From contig CAVOWQ010000032.1 of the NCBI GenBank assembly GCA_963700195.1, positions 1 to 64,000 of the forward strand: DNA of 64,000 bases, in the 5' to 3' direction. Made by a program: the position numbers and the translations under genes. The notes beneath the pieces were generated by a model. The model was given only the letters and a program-made list of their open reading frames with translations. It had not been told where the DNA came from and ran no database searches. This stretch comes from AP-15 sp963700195. GTDB taxonomy: Bacteria > Pseudomonadota > Alphaproteobacteria > ATCC43930 > CGMCC-115725. Shown one piece after another: positions 16,308 to 25,947 of the stretch (position 1 is the stretch's first letter; each line of letters opens with the position of its first letter).

Positions 16308-18416
16308 TCAACTCTTGCCGATCGCGTCGAGCACACTCGCCGCGGTCAAGATCTGCGGCAGCATGACGGGCTCGCCCCCTCTGCCGGAGTAGAGCAGATA
16401 GAGCGGAACGCCGCTGCGGCCGAATTGCTGCAGGAATTGGGTGATTTCCGGGTTCTGGCTCGTCCAGTCACCCTTGAGGGGCACGATGCCGCGCTCGGCG
16501 AAGGCCTGGCGCACGGCACTGCTGTCGAGCGCGACCCGTTCATTGATCAGACAGGTGACGCACCAGGACGCCGTCAGATTGACAAAAACCGGCTTGCCCG
16601 CGGTTTCCAGAGCGGCGAGCCGCTGTGGCGTAAAAGGCTCGTATTGCAATCCGTCGCGGAGAGCGGCGGATTTGGCCGGCACTGCTCCGCCGACAGTGAT
16701 CCAGTGAGGGAAGCGGCGAGAAAGATTGCGGCGGCGCCCCCGGCGGCGGCCAGTCCGGTGCCGAGCCACCAGCCGAGAGGCGCGGCAAGCCGCGTCTGTC
16801 CATAGACCCACACCGCGAAAGCGACGAGCACCAGCCCGAACAACGCACCCAATGCATCGCCGGGTCCGACCTCCTGGATCAGCACCCAGAGGAGCCACGC
16901 GACCGTGCCATAGAGCGGGAAGGCGAGCAGCTGTTTGACGAATTCCATCCACCGTGCCCGGCTTCGGAAGCAAGCGCTGCCACCGGTAGGTGAGCGACGC
17001 GACGAGATAGGGGGCGGCGAGACCGAGGCCGAGTGCGAGAAAGATGCCGATCGCCACTGCCGCGGGAGCGATCAGCGCAAAGCCGAGAGCAGCGCCCATG
17101 AACGGGGCCGTGCAGGGGGTCGCGACGATCGTCGCCAGGACGCCGGTGAAGAACGTGCCCGCGAGGCCCGAGCGCGCGGCGAGCCGCCCGCCGACGCCGC
17201 CGAGCGCGCCGCCAAAGTCCGCGACCCCGGACAGGCTCAACCCCATTGCGAAGAGGAGATACGCGAGCACCGCGACAAAGACCGGCGATTGCAGCTGAAA
17301 GCCCCAGCCTACCGCCTGGCCGCCGGCACGCAACGCGAGCAGCGCGATGCCCAGCGCCGCAAAGCTCGCGAGCACCCCCGCCGTATAGGCGAGCCCGTGA
17401 TAGGCCCGCTCGGAGCGGTGCCCATGGGCGTGCTGCGCAACGCTCAGCAGTTTCAAGGAAAGGATCGGAAAGACGCAGGGCATCGCGTTGAGCACGACAC
17501 CGCCGAGAAACGCCAGCAACAGCGCCTGCCACCAGACGATGCCGCCTTCGGCCGGCACCCCCGGAATGGGGTTGGCGCTGATTTCAAAGGCGCGTTCGGC
17601 GCCGTCCTCGCCGCGCAAGGCGAGCACGCCATCGAGGGTCGCCGGCGCAGCCGTCCCGTCCGATGCTTTCGGCAAAACGATCGCCAAACCATCGCCGCGC
17701 CGCTCGATGCGCGGATCGGCGGCGGCGTCGATCAGCGATTCCTTGGTCGGAAAAAACATCCCGGTCGGGTTCCGCAGTTCGCCGATGGCGCTCGACGGAA
17801 CCAGAAGCCGGAAATCATGCGCATCGGACGCAAAGCGGGTCTCGAACGGCGCCGGCACCGGCAGATGCCGGCGGGCCGCCGCAAACAGTGGCGCAACGGC
17901 AGGATCGGGGGCGGAAGGTTGCGCCGCGACCGGCAGTTTCAAGCCTAATTTGGCACCTCCCGGGATGCAGATATCGGCGCAGGCGAGCCACGATGCTTCG
18001 GCGTCGAGCACGGCGGTTTGTCCCACCGCCAGCTCTTTCGGGGCAGCGATCGGAACCAGGAGATCGACGGTTCCGGCATAGCCGTAATTGCCGATGCCGT
18101 TTTGCACGAAGTGCTCGGGCACCGGCCAGAGGATGTGCCCCGCCGAGAACCCGGGCGGCAGCTTCCAGTCGATTGTCGTCGGCAAGCCGGAATCGCCGGG
18201 GTTCTGCCAGTAGACATGCCAGCCCGGCTTGACCTCGAGGTGGAGATCGACCCATAGAGTCGCCCCCGCCGCGATCGAGGCGGTTTCCGCGACGAGGTCG
18301 GCCTTGACCAGATCTTCCGGCGCCGGAGGGCCGCCCGCCCGCGCGCTCCCCGACGAGAGCAGCGCCACCAAGACGGCGAGCGCCGATATCCTCCTCAGGG
18401 TCGCCTCAATTCGCAT
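16308..18416 (-). pseudogene. dsbD: DsbD-type thiol:disulfide transporter, two frameshifts that restore frame
   Basis: The gene encodes all three DsbD modules. There is a secreted alpha-domain with a Cys pair in WLACADICIPGG, an eight-helix transporter with the redox Cys of NAMPCVFPILSLK and VATPCTAPFMG, and a C-terminal thioredoxin domain with ASWCVTCLINE. DsbD carries electrons from cytoplasmic thioredoxin to periplasmic partners. Between about 16953 and 16695 the reading frame is displaced: WMEFVKQLLAFPLYGTVAWL is read only in another frame. Removing one G near 16952 restores PGTWMEFVKQ. Frame returns near 16695, so the termini are read in one frame. The neighbour is a secreted redoxin. 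Confidence 0.85.
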
Positions 18417-18562
18417 CCCCGCTCCGCCACGATCCGCTGCGCCGGCTTAATATAGGGCAGAAATAAGCTTGACCCGAATGCACGTCCAGCCGCACTTGGA
18501 AACCGAGAGACCGCTGCGGCGAACCGCCGTGGGCTCGCCGAGTTCGCAAGGAAAGACGAGCT

Positions 18563-19347
18563 ATGAACGAACCCCGCACACTCGCGATCGACATCGGCGG
18601 GACCGGGATCAAGGCCGCATTGCTCGACGATGCCGGCAGCTATGATCGGCGAGCGGCAGCGGGTGCCGACACCGCCGAAGCCGGTCGCCCCCGAGGATCT
18701 CGTCCGCGCCATCGACCAGGCGGCAGCGCCGCTCGGCACCTTCGAGCGGGTGTCGGTCGGCTTTCCCGGTTATGTCCGCGACGGGCGGGTCATCACCGCG
18801 CCCAATCTCGGGACCGACGCGTTGGCGGGGTTCGATCTCCAATCGGTGCTCGCCGAGCATCTGGGCAAGCCGGTCCGGGTGCTCAACGATGCCGATGTCC
18901 AGGGTTTCGGCGCGATCAAGGGCCAAGGCGTGGAGATGGTGCTGACCTTCGGGACCGGGCGCCGGGACGGCGCTCTTTCGCGACGGCGAGATCATGCCGC
19001 ATCTCGAGCTCGCCCATCACCCGGTCAGCGGGAACAAGACCTACGACGAATACATCGGCAATGCCGCCCGCAAGAAGAAGGGCCGGAAGGCCTGGAACAA
19101 GCGGGTTGCCAAAGTCATCGACATCCTGCGCGAGGTCGTCCGCTTCGACCACCTCTATCTCGGCGGCGGCAACGCCAAGGACATCACCTTTCCGCTGCCG
19201 CCCGATGTCACGATCGTGCCCAATACCGACGGTCTGACCGGCGGCATCCGGCTGTGGCGAAAGGACCCGACGGCTTATGCCGCCGCCGATGTCCCGAGCA
19301 GCGATGCTGCCGACAGCGTACCGGAAGCTGGTTCGGCTCCGGCCTGA
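18563..19347 (+). pseudogene. ROK-family kinase (polyphosphate-glucokinase-like), two frameshifts
   Basis: The three pieces join to a ROK protein of about 260 residues. MNEPRTLAIDIGGTGIKAAL carries the phosphate-1 loop. KPVRVLNDADVQGFGAIKGQ carries the catalytic Asp, MVLTFGTG the second loop, and HLYLGGGNAKDITF the adenosine motif. The short length and the ELAHHP segment resemble bacterial polyphosphate glucokinases, which phosphorylate glucose with polyphosphate or ATP. Shift 1 (near 18651) precedes MIGERQRV. Shift 2 is one extra G in GGG near 18958; removing it gives TFGTGAGTALFRDGEI. It diverges from dsbD. Confidence 0.8.
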
Positions 19348-20175
19348 TCAGGCCGGCCGCTTCCAGCCGAGCCAGTCGCAGACGGCCTGTCCCATGACCA
19401 GCTCCTTGTCGCGGCCCTGCAGCCACGGCAGCTCTTCGGTGAACATCGTCACGCATTGCCGGTAGGAACACGGCATGCGGGTGATGTCGGTCCCCCAGAA
19501 GCAGCGTTGCGGGCCGAACGCGTCGAACATCTGCCGGATGTATTTGTGGATGTTGCGAAAGGGGTAGGGCTCGCTCGAATAGCTCGGCGCACCGGAGAGC
19601 TTGAGCCCGACATTGGGGTATTTGGCGACGGCGAGCATCTCGCCCAAATCGGCAAAAGCCCCGTCATCCTTTGCGGCGCCGGCGCCCCCGTGGCGGCCCA
19701 TGTGGTCGATGTGCAGTTTCAATCCGGGATGGCGCTCGGCGATTTTGGCGAAAGCGGCCATGTGGCCGCCGGCGAGGAGCCCGACGGGCAATTTCTCCCT
19801 TTCGCAGGCCGCCCAGAACCAGTCTAGCGAGCCGTCGGTCCACCAGCTCTGCTGGTGCGGCTGGTTGAACGTGAAGCGAAAGCCGAGCATGCCGGGGCGT
19901 TGCCGCCAGTTCTTGACGATCGTCTCGCGATCCGGGCTCTGCAGGTCGAAATGCCCGAGGATGCAGAATTTGTCCGGATGCCGACGAACCGCCTCGACTG
20001 CCAGCTGATTGACCTTCTCGCCGAGCGTGCTGGGGGGATGGATAACGGCTGCGTCGACCCCGGCCTCCGCCATTTCCTTCAGGGCGTCATCCATCGAGTA
20101 GGTCGGGATCTGCCGGTGCTGCGGCGACATCCGGGCGTCTTCCCAGATGTGGATTTGGGAATCGACGATCGGCAT
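19348..20175 (-). CDS. Amidohydrolase-family protein
   Basis: This 275-residue TIM-barrel metal hydrolase begins MPIVDSQIHIWEDARM, where the QIHIW motif replaces the HxH of classical amidohydrolases. The later ligands appear in KLHIDHMGRHGG and CFWGTDITRMP (catalytic Asp). This short group includes 2-pyrone-4,6-dicarboxylate lactonase-like enzymes, which open lactone rings without needing two metals. The ATG at 20175 is chosen over the frame opening at 20223 because a GGAGGAAAC site precedes it and the barrel begins right there. It lies downstream of rplT on the same strand with 55 bases between. Confidence 0.88.
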   Translation of the reverse strand: MPIVDSQIHIWEDARMSPQHRQIPTYSMDDALKEMAEAGVDAAVIHPPSTLGEKVNQLAVEAVRRHPDKFCILGHFDLQSPDRETIVKNWRQRPGMLGFRFTFNQPHQQSWWTDGSLDWFWAACEREKLPVGLLAGGHMAAFAKIAERHPGLKLHIDHMGRHGGAGAAKDDGAFADLGEMLAVAKYPNVGLKLSGAPSYSSEPYPFRNIHKYIRQMFDAFGPQRCFWGTDITRMPCSYRQCVTMFTEELPWLQGRDKELVMGQAVCDWLGWKRPA

Positions 20176-20230
20176 CGTTGTTTCCTCCGGTCCGGTTTCT
20201 TGCCGGCCTCTTGGCCGGCGCAATAACGAC

Positions 20231-20614
20231 TCAGGCAGCGGCGGCGGGTTGAGGCGCCTTCTCGAGCGCGGCCTGCGCGGTCGCGGCGATCGCCTGGAAA
20301 GCCTCGGGCTCGCGGATCGCGATGTCGGACAGCACCTTGCGGTCGAGATCGAGCCCGGCCAGCTTGATGCCGTGCATGAACTGCGAGTAGGTCAGCCCGT
20401 GCTGTCGTGCGCCGGCGTTGATCCGTTGGATCCACAAGGCGCGGAAATCGCGCTTGCGGTTGCGCCGGTCGCGATAGGCGTAGCGCAACGCCTTCTCGAC
20501 CTTCTCGATCGCGACGCGATAGGCGGTGCTGCCGCGCCCGCGATAGCCCTTGGCGAGATCGAGAACCTTCTTGTGGCGGGCGTGGGTGGTAACCCCGCGT
20601 TTGACGCGTGCCAA
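20231..20614 (-). CDS. rplT: Large ribosomal subunit protein bL20
   Basis: This 127-residue protein has the L20 hallmarks: MARVKRGVTTHARHKKVLDL, GYRGRGSTAYRVAIEKVEKA, DRRNRKRDFRALWIQRINAG and GLDLDRKVLSDIAI. It binds 23S rRNA early in 50S assembly and, in species where it has been tested, represses its own operon. It follows rpmI by 3 bases. The C-terminal Ala-rich tail (EKAPQPAAAA) is a common variable extension. A GCCGGCC/GGCCGGC inverted repeat sits just downstream (near 20202-20220). Confidence 0.98.
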   Translation of the reverse strand: MARVKRGVTTHARHKKVLDLAKGYRGRGSTAYRVAIEKVEKALRYAYRDRRNRKRDFRALWIQRINAGARQHGLTYSQFMHGIKLAGLDLDRKVLSDIAIREPEAFQAIAATAQAALEKAPQPAAAA

Positions 20615-20617
20615 GGC

Positions 20618-20821
20618 TCAGCCCCGGAGATAGGGCATGTAGGTCAAGACGAGCTTGGCGTCGCCCGGCTCCATCGTCGTAGTGCCACGCCGCAGCCGCT
20701 TACCCTGGGTCGATTTACTGATCAGCCGGTGGCGCTTGTGGCCCCAGTTCCGCTTGATCTTGCCTGTGGCCGTACGGCCGAAGCGCTTCTTTGCGCCGCT
20801 CTTCGTCTTCAGCTTGGGCAT
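20618..20821 (-). CDS. rpmI: Large ribosomal subunit protein bL35
   Basis: The 67-residue sequence starts MPKLKTKSGAKKRFGRTATG and ends LVLTYMPYLRG, the expected size and pattern for L35. The frame stays open far upstream to 21226, but the homology begins exactly at the ATG at 20821, so the longer frame is not used. It is followed by rplT after 3 bases. Its usual partner infC starts at 22589, about 1.2 kb upstream, so the normal infC-rpmI spacing has been widened. Confidence 0.97.
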   Translation of the reverse strand: MPKLKTKSGAKKRFGRTATGKIKRNWGHKRHRLISKSTQGKRLRRGTTTMEPGDAKLVLTYMPYLRG

Positions 20822-20984
20822 CTCGAGATCCGTCTGCGGCCTGCGGCGCCGAGGCACCCGACCCGCCGCCCATTCGAGCGGCGCTATATAGCGATGCCGC
20901 GCGACGAACGCAAGCGCGGCACCTCGCCTCTTCTCAAGCGCTTCTGAAGGAATAAATAAAACCCAAAGCGAAAGGAGACCTGCA

Positions 20985-21503
20985 ATGCGCCGCGCAAGAC
21001 GGTGGGTCCACGCCATGCTGTTGACGGCCGCCATGGTCTCGGCCCTAGCGGAGTTAACGATAGCCGAAGCGGCTGCTGTGCATACCCCGTCCCCCGCCCT
21101 CACCCCTTCGACGCTCGTGCTGGACGGCCGGAATGATTCGGTCGAACAGGTCGCCGCCGCTTCCGATGGTGCTCCTCCGACAGTGTTGCGCGGCTCACCG
21201 CCGTCAGCTGCGCCACCGCGTGCCATCCCTTATGGCTGCAATCCAGGCCTCGACTTCGATCCAAACTATGGCTGTGTGGCGCCAGGCTATTCCTACGCCC
21301 CCGATTACGGATACTGGCCCGATTACGGGTACTGGCCGGGTTTCGGGTTCGGCGGGTTCGACACCGGCCGGGGGCGCCACGGGTTCCGCCGCGGCTTTGC
21401 CCACGGCATTCCCCGGGGACGAGCGTTTCGCTTTGGTCATGGCTTCGCCCATACCGGTTTTGGTCACGGCTTCGCTCATGCTGGCGGGTTTGGACGACGA
21501 TAG
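20985..21503 (+). CDS. Small secreted His/Gly/Tyr-rich protein
   Basis: In this 172-residue protein a signal peptide (LLTAAMVSALAELTIAEAAA) follows a basic start MRRARRWVHAM. The mature part has a Tyr/Trp/Pro-rich stretch of near repeats (YAPDYGYWPDYGYWPGFGFG) and then Gly/Phe/His-rich near repeats built on GFAHG (FRFGHGFAHTGFGHGFAHAG). AAAGGAGACC sits 5-9 bases upstream of the ATG. The low-complexity His-rich end could bind metal, but the family is not recognised. It lies opposite to rpmI/infC in the gap between them. Confidence 0.65.
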   Translation: MRRARRWVHAMLLTAAMVSALAELTIAEAAAVHTPSPALTPSTLVLDGRNDSVEQVAAASDGAPPTVLRGSPPSAAPPRAIPYGCNPGLDFDPNYGCVAPGYSYAPDYGYWPDYGYWPGFGFGGFDTGRGRHGFRRGFAHGIPRGRAFRFGHGFAHTGFGHGFAHAGGFGRR

Positions 21504-21570
21504 AGACGATAGAATCGTCCCGAGGCTGATGTACCCCGACTAGCGGGCCGCGGAAATATGCAGGAGGGTC

Positions 21571-21718
21571 GTCATCCCGGGGCGCGGGCTCTGGCCGCGA
21601 GCCCGGAATCCAGGAACACGGACCAGAGAAATCAATTGCTTGGCCTGTGTTAATGGGTTCCGGGCCCGTCCCTAACGGGTCGTCTCGGAATGACACGCGA
21701 GTTTTTCAGCGCCCTGCT
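21571..21718. repeat. Palindromic repeat family B, copy 2
   Basis: The arms are gtcatcccggggcgcggg and the matching cgggtcgtctcggaatgac at the far end, enclosing a middle of about 110 bases. The last 34 bases repeat 8571-8605 with three differences. A related element begins gtcattcccgcggacgcggg at 31585. Confidence 0.65.
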
Positions 21719-22046
21719 ACTGACTAGCGTTCAGATCGGTTCAGACGATCCATTGGTCGAAGCCAGACCAATGCTCATCAAAAACTCCGAAACTGTTCCC
21801 TACCAAGCGCAGGCTTCGCCGGGAGACGAACGAGGGAGACGCGGCATTGATGAATCGTCTGAGTGGGTCCGTGCCCTAGATTGCCGACTGCGCGAGCCAG
21901 CGACGCACAATCCTCCGAAGGACGACGAATTGCATCGCGACCGCCGCCGGCTTGGCGTCAGACCGCACCGACCGCGGCAAACAGACCCAAACCGCAAGCT
22001 CGAAGTACGTCCCGCTGGGCACCGCCCCTCGCCGGCCCGCCGCCGA
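21719..22046. other. No gene recognised
   Basis: The stretch between the repeat and the infC stop has no frame with recognisable content on either strand. Together with the secreted-protein gene and the repeat it separates infC from rpmI. Confidence 0.4.
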
Positions 22047-22589
22047 CTATTTTGGCGACATGACCATCGTCATCTGCCGGCCTTCCATCCGTGGCATCTG
22101 CTCGACCTTGGCGATTTCGTCGAGATCGCCCCTGACCCGCATCAGGACATCCATGCCCAGTTCCTGATGCGCCAGCTCGCGCCCGCGAAACCGCATGGTC
22201 ACCTTGACCTTGTCGCCCTCTTCGATGAACTTGGTCATGCTGCGCCGCTTGACCTCGTAATCGTGGTCGTCGATGCTCGGGCGCAGCTTGATTTCCTTGA
22301 CTTCGATGATCTTTTGCTTTTTGCGCGCTTCGTTCTTTTTCTTCTGTTCTTCGTATTTATATTTGCCGAAATCGAGAATCTTGCAGACTGGAGGATCGGC
22401 GTTCGGCGCGATTTCGACGAGATCGAGACCGGCTTGGACGGCCATGGTGAGCGCTTCATTGCGCCCGACGACACCCACCATCTGGCCCTTCTCGTCGACG
22501 AGGCGGACGCGCGGGACGCCGATCTCGTCGTTGATCCGGGGTCCCTCACGGGTGGGAGTGAAATTCATCGGTGGTCTGGGTATGTACAA
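22047..22589 (-). CDS. infC: Translation initiation factor IF-3
   Basis: This 180-residue IF-3 has an N-terminal domain (INDEIGVPRVRLVDEKGQMV, then LDLVEIAPNADPPVCKILDF), a lysine-rich linker (KYKYEEQKKKNEARKKQK) and a C-terminal domain (IDDHDYEVKRRSMTKFIEEG, then GRQMTMVMSPK). IF-3 binds the 30S subunit and checks start-codon pairing. An in-frame Met at residue 8 (MNFTPTREG) is an equally good start. It follows thrS by 48 bases on the same strand, so the two form an operon. Confidence 0.96.
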   Translation of the reverse strand: MYIPRPPMNFTPTREGPRINDEIGVPRVRLVDEKGQMVGVVGRNEALTMAVQAGLDLVEIAPNADPPVCKILDFGKYKYEEQKKKNEARKKQKIIEVKEIKLRPSIDDHDYEVKRRSMTKFIEEGDKVKVTMRFRGRELAHQELGMDVLMRVRGDLDEIAKVEQMPRMEGRQMTMVMSPK

Positions 22590-22637
22590 TCTCCTCTTGA
22601 CGATTGACGGGGTTCGTCCGCAACGACGGCGCGACCG

Positions 22638-24614
22638 TCAGGACGATGACGGCACCGTCGCTTCCTGCTTCAATCTAGCGACGGCTTCACCGAGCGCAAG
22701 GGCTTCTTGCTCCTTGCCGCCGAGCCGCCGCAATGCAACCGATCGGTTTGCTGCCTCGCGCCGCCCGACGACCAGCATGATCGGAACCTTGGCGAGGCTG
22801 TGCTCGCGAACCTTATAGGTGATCTTCTCGTTCCCCGCGTCGAGCTCTACCCGGAGCCCGGCGGCGGCACATTCCCGGGCAACTTCTGCGGCATAGTCTG
22901 CCGCTTCCGAGGTGATCGACGCCACGACGGCCTGCACCGGGGCTAGCCACAGCGGAAAACGACCCGCGTAATGCTCGATCAGAACGCCGATGAAGCGTTC
23001 GAGGGAGCCGAAAATGGCCCGGTGCAGCATCGCCGGACGATGCCGGCCGCCGTCCTCTCCGACATAGCTCGCATCGAGGCGCTCCGGTAGAACGAAATCG
23101 AGCTGCAGGGTGCCGCACTGCCAGTCGCGGCCCAGCGCGTCGCGCAATACGAATTCGAGCTTCGGTCCGTAAAAGGCTCCTTCGCCCGGATTGAGGGTAT
23201 AGGAGAGGCCAGCGGCTTCGACCGCATCGCGCAATGCCGCTTCGGCGCGATCCCACACCTCGTCCGCGCCGGCGCGCATCGGGGGCCGGTCGGCGAATTT
23301 GATTGCGACGTCGTCAAACCCGAAATCCCGGTAGACCGAGAGCAGCAAATCACAGAAGGCGATAGATTCCGCGGTGACCTGGTCCTCGGTGCAGAAGATG
23401 TGCGCGTCGTCCTGGGTGAAGGCGCGCACCCGCATGATGCCGTGCAACGCCCCGGACGGTTCGTTGCGGTGGCAGCTGCCGAATTCCGCGAGGCGCAGCG
23501 GCAGTTCGCGATAGCTGTGAAGCCGGTTGCGGAAGATCAGCACATGCCCCGGGCAGTTCATCGGCTTCAGCGCCAAGACCTTGTCGTCCCGGCTTTCGGC
23601 GATGAACATGTTCTCGCGGAATTTTTCCCAATGTCCGGAGGCTTCCCACAAGCTGCGATCGAGCAGTTGCGGGCCCTTCACCTCGAGATAGCCGGCGGCG
23701 TCGAGCCGCATGCGCAGGTAATTCTCGATGATGCGGAACAGCCTCCAGCCCTTAGGGTGCCAGAAGACGCTGCCGACCGCCTCTTCGCCGATGTGGAACA
23801 GGTCGAGCTCGCGGCCAAGCCGGCGATGGTCGCGGCGCTCCGCCTCTTCGAGTTGAAAGAGGTATTGTTCGAGCTGCTTCTGGCTCGCAAAGGCAGTTCC
23901 GTAGACACGCTGCAGCTGGGCGTTTTTCGGATCGCCGCGCCAATACGCGCCGGCAACGTTCATCAGCTTGAAGGCCTGGCCGAGATAACCGGTCGAGGGC
24001 AGATGGGGGCCGACGCAGAGATCGACGAAATCGCCTTGCCGGTAAAGGCTGATTTCCTCGCCGCCCGGGATCTCGCCGATATATTCGGCCTTATATCTCT
24101 CACCGATGCCGTCGAAGAAAGCGATCGCAGCGGCGCGGCCCCAGACCTCGCGCGTGATCTTCTCGTCGCGCCGCACGATCTCGCGCATCCGTATTTCGAT
24201 CCGCTCGAGATCCTCGGGGGTGAACGGTTCGGCGCGGGCGAAATCGTAATAGAACCCGGTTTCGGTCGCCGGCCCGAAGGTGACCTGGGTATCGGGATAT
24301 AATTCCTTGACTGCCTCCGCCATGACATGGGCCGCATCATGGCGCAAAATCTCGAGCCCTTCAGGCATCTCCCGGGTGATGATTGCTACTGGAGCATCGT
24401 GGTCGACCACGGTCGCAAGATCGCGCGGCTGACCGTCGATCCGCATCGCGATCGCCGCTTTCGCCAGACCCGGCCCGATTGCGGCGGCGATATCGGCGCC
24501 AGTGACCGGGCCGGCAAATTCGAGGCGTTTGCCGTCGGGCAAGCTTACGCCGAGGGGCGCCCGGCCCCGGTCGATCGGGTCATAAAGAATTTTTTCTTCA
24601 CTCATCGATGACAC
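22638..24614 (-). CDS. thrS: Threonyl-tRNA synthetase
   Basis: This 658-residue class II synthetase has an N-terminal TGS domain (residues 15-75) and an editing domain with the zinc-like HxxxH in HDAAHVMAEAV near residue 93. It has a catalytic core with KPMNCPGHVLIF (catalytic Cys), motif 2 CHRNEPSGALHGIMRVR, and motif 3 HRAIFGSLERFIGVL. The anticodon-binding domain (LWLAPVQAVVASITSEA) closes it. Met4 (MSEEKILYD) is an alternative start. The frame is clean over 2 kb, which argues against a uniform base-calling error across the window. Confidence 0.98.
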   Translation of the reverse strand: MSSMSEEKILYDPIDRGRAPLGVSLPDGKRLEFAGPVTGADIAAAIGPGLAKAAIAMRIDGQPRDLATVVDHDAPVAIITREMPEGLEILRHDAAHVMAEAVKELYPDTQVTFGPATETGFYYDFARAEPFTPEDLERIEIRMREIVRRDEKITREVWGRAAAIAFFDGIGERYKAEYIGEIPGGEEISLYRQGDFVDLCVGPHLPSTGYLGQAFKLMNVAGAYWRGDPKNAQLQRVYGTAFASQKQLEQYLFQLEEAERRDHRRLGRELDLFHIGEEAVGSVFWHPKGWRLFRIIENYLRMRLDAAGYLEVKGPQLLDRSLWEASGHWEKFRENMFIAESRDDKVLALKPMNCPGHVLIFRNRLHSYRELPLRLAEFGSCHRNEPSGALHGIMRVRAFTQDDAHIFCTEDQVTAESIAFCDLLLSVYRDFGFDDVAIKFADRPPMRAGADEVWDRAEAALRDAVEAAGLSYTLNPGEGAFYGPKLEFVLRDALGRDWQCGTLQLDFVLPERLDASYVGEDGGRHRPAMLHRAIFGSLERFIGVLIEHYAGRFPLWLAPVQAVVASITSEAADYAAEVARECAAAGLRVELDAGNEKITYKVREHSLAKVPIMLVVGRREAANRSVALRRLGGKEQEALALGEAVARLKQEATVPSSS

Positions 24615-24623
24615 TTAGTAATT

Positions 24624-24700
24624 CGCGTCTCCCCGGCGAAGGCCGGGACCCTTAGATTAGATGGGCGCCGGCCTGCGCCGGTGCGACGGGGCCTGCGCTG
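24624..24700. repeat. Short GC-rich palindromic repeat
   Basis: The string ccccggcgaaggccggg is followed by cgccggcctgcgccggtg, both short inverted repeats of the kind found scattered in GC-rich genomes. It covers the last codons of the glycosyltransferase, whose final residues GPVAPAQAGAHLI read like repeat-encoded sequence. Confidence 0.5.
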
Positions 24701-25926
24701 CTTTCTAAGCCGTTGGCAATGCGCCTGCTAGGATCATTGTCAAAAGGTTCTTGGCGATCACGAAACAGCAGCTCTTCATAGATCCGGATCGTGCTGGCGC
24801 ACATTGCCTGCCGGGTGTATCGGGCCGCGATGTGCGCGATCGAGCGCTGTGCAAGCTGCTGCCGCTGCTCGACAGTAATTGACAACGCTTCACCGATCGC
24901 CGCCGCGAGGGCGGCAGGCTCGCGCGGCGGAACGAGCCAGCCGGTGACGCCGGGCACGATCGTCTCGCGCGCGCCTCCGTGATTGGTGGCGACAACCGGC
25001 CGTCCCATCGCCTGCGCCTCGACGATGACGCGGCCGAAACCCTCGGGATCGCGCGAGGCCGAGACGACGACATCGGCCAGCATGTAGGCGGCCGGCATGT
25101 CCCGGCATTCCTCGACGATGCGGAAGAGGCCGGCGAGCCCGTGCTCGCGGATTGCGGCCTCGATCTCGCGGCGAAAACCGGGGCGCTGCTCGGAGCCGGC
25201 GAGAACACAACAGATGTCGCTTCGGCGGAGCTTCGCGACCGCTTCTATGAAATCGAGCCCACCCTTCCATCGCGTCAGCCGGCCGGGAAGCATCACGACG
25301 GGCATGCCGTCGGGCAGACGCCATTGACGGGCAAGGTTGATGATGCGCTGCGCACCGACCCGGTTCGGATCGAAGATTTCGAGATCGACGCCGCGCGGAA
25401 TGGTTCGCAGCCTGTCACGACCGACGCTATAGATATTGGCGGCGTGTTCGGCGACGAAATCCGAGATCGCGATCACCCGGTCGCCCCGCGCCATGACGGA
25501 ATTGTATCGCCGCTTCAGCGCGGTGCGCGCGCCATACGCATTGTGAAAGGTCGTCACGAAGCGGCGCCCGGTAGCACGAGCCGCCCCGCAGGCGCTCCAG
25601 GCCGGGGCACGGCTGCGTGCATGAACGATATCGACCCCGAGTTGCCGTATCAGGCGTACCAGCGCCACCATGTTCCGCCGCATGACCAGCGGGTTTTTTG
25701 AGGTGAGCGGCAGGGTCAGATGCGTCGCGCCTGCGCGCGCAATTTCGGACTCCAAGGGGCCGCCACTCGAGGCGACATAGGAGGTCCATCCCGCCTCGAC
25801 CAGCGCCCTCGCGAGTTCGGTGGTGCCGCGCTCGGCGCCGCCCGAGACGAGACTGGGGAGGACCTGCAGCACCGCCGGCGGACGCCCTGTCGACCCGACG
25901 GCCACAATGATATCGTCGACGCTCAT
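24652..25926 (-). CDS. GT4-family glycosyltransferase
   Basis: This 424-residue GT-B enzyme has an N-terminal acceptor half with VLQVLPSLVSGGAERGTTEL and VDIVHARSRAPAWSAC. The C-terminal donor half has MLPGRLTRWKGGLDFIEAVA, VVVSASRDPEGFGRVIVEAQ and AMGRPVVATNHGGARETIV, where the EGFGRVIVE pair matches the E-x7-E motif of retaining GT4 enzymes. It probably adds a sugar to a cell-surface lipid or polysaccharide. The last 15-20 residues run into a palindromic repeat. It starts back-to-back with an alpha/beta hydrolase 22 bases away. Confidence 0.9.
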   Translation of the reverse strand: MSVDDIIVAVGSTGRPPAVLQVLPSLVSGGAERGTTELARALVEAGWTSYVASSGGPLESEIARAGATHLTLPLTSKNPLVMRRNMVALVRLIRQLGVDIVHARSRAPAWSACGAARATGRRFVTTFHNAYGARTALKRRYNSVMARGDRVIAISDFVAEHAANIYSVGRDRLRTIPRGVDLEIFDPNRVGAQRIINLARQWRLPDGMPVVMLPGRLTRWKGGLDFIEAVAKLRRSDICCVLAGSEQRPGFRREIEAAIREHGLAGLFRIVEECRDMPAAYMLADVVVSASRDPEGFGRVIVEAQAMGRPVVATNHGGARETIVPGVTGWLVPPREPAALAAAIGEALSITVEQRQQLAQRSIAHIAARYTRQAMCASTIRIYEELLFRDRQEPFDNDPSRRIANGLESSAGPVAPAQAGAHLI

Positions 25927-25947
25927 TCCGGCTGGCCGGTATCCGCG

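Noticed and set aside
15417..16805. 462-codon plus-strand frame over the redoxin and dsbD genes
   Set aside because: Antisense shadow; no recognisable protein.
20822..21226. Long upstream extension of the rpmI frame
   Set aside because: L35 homology starts exactly at 20821; the extension has no family match.
21690..22607. 305-codon plus-strand frame over infC
   Set aside because: Antisense shadow of infC.
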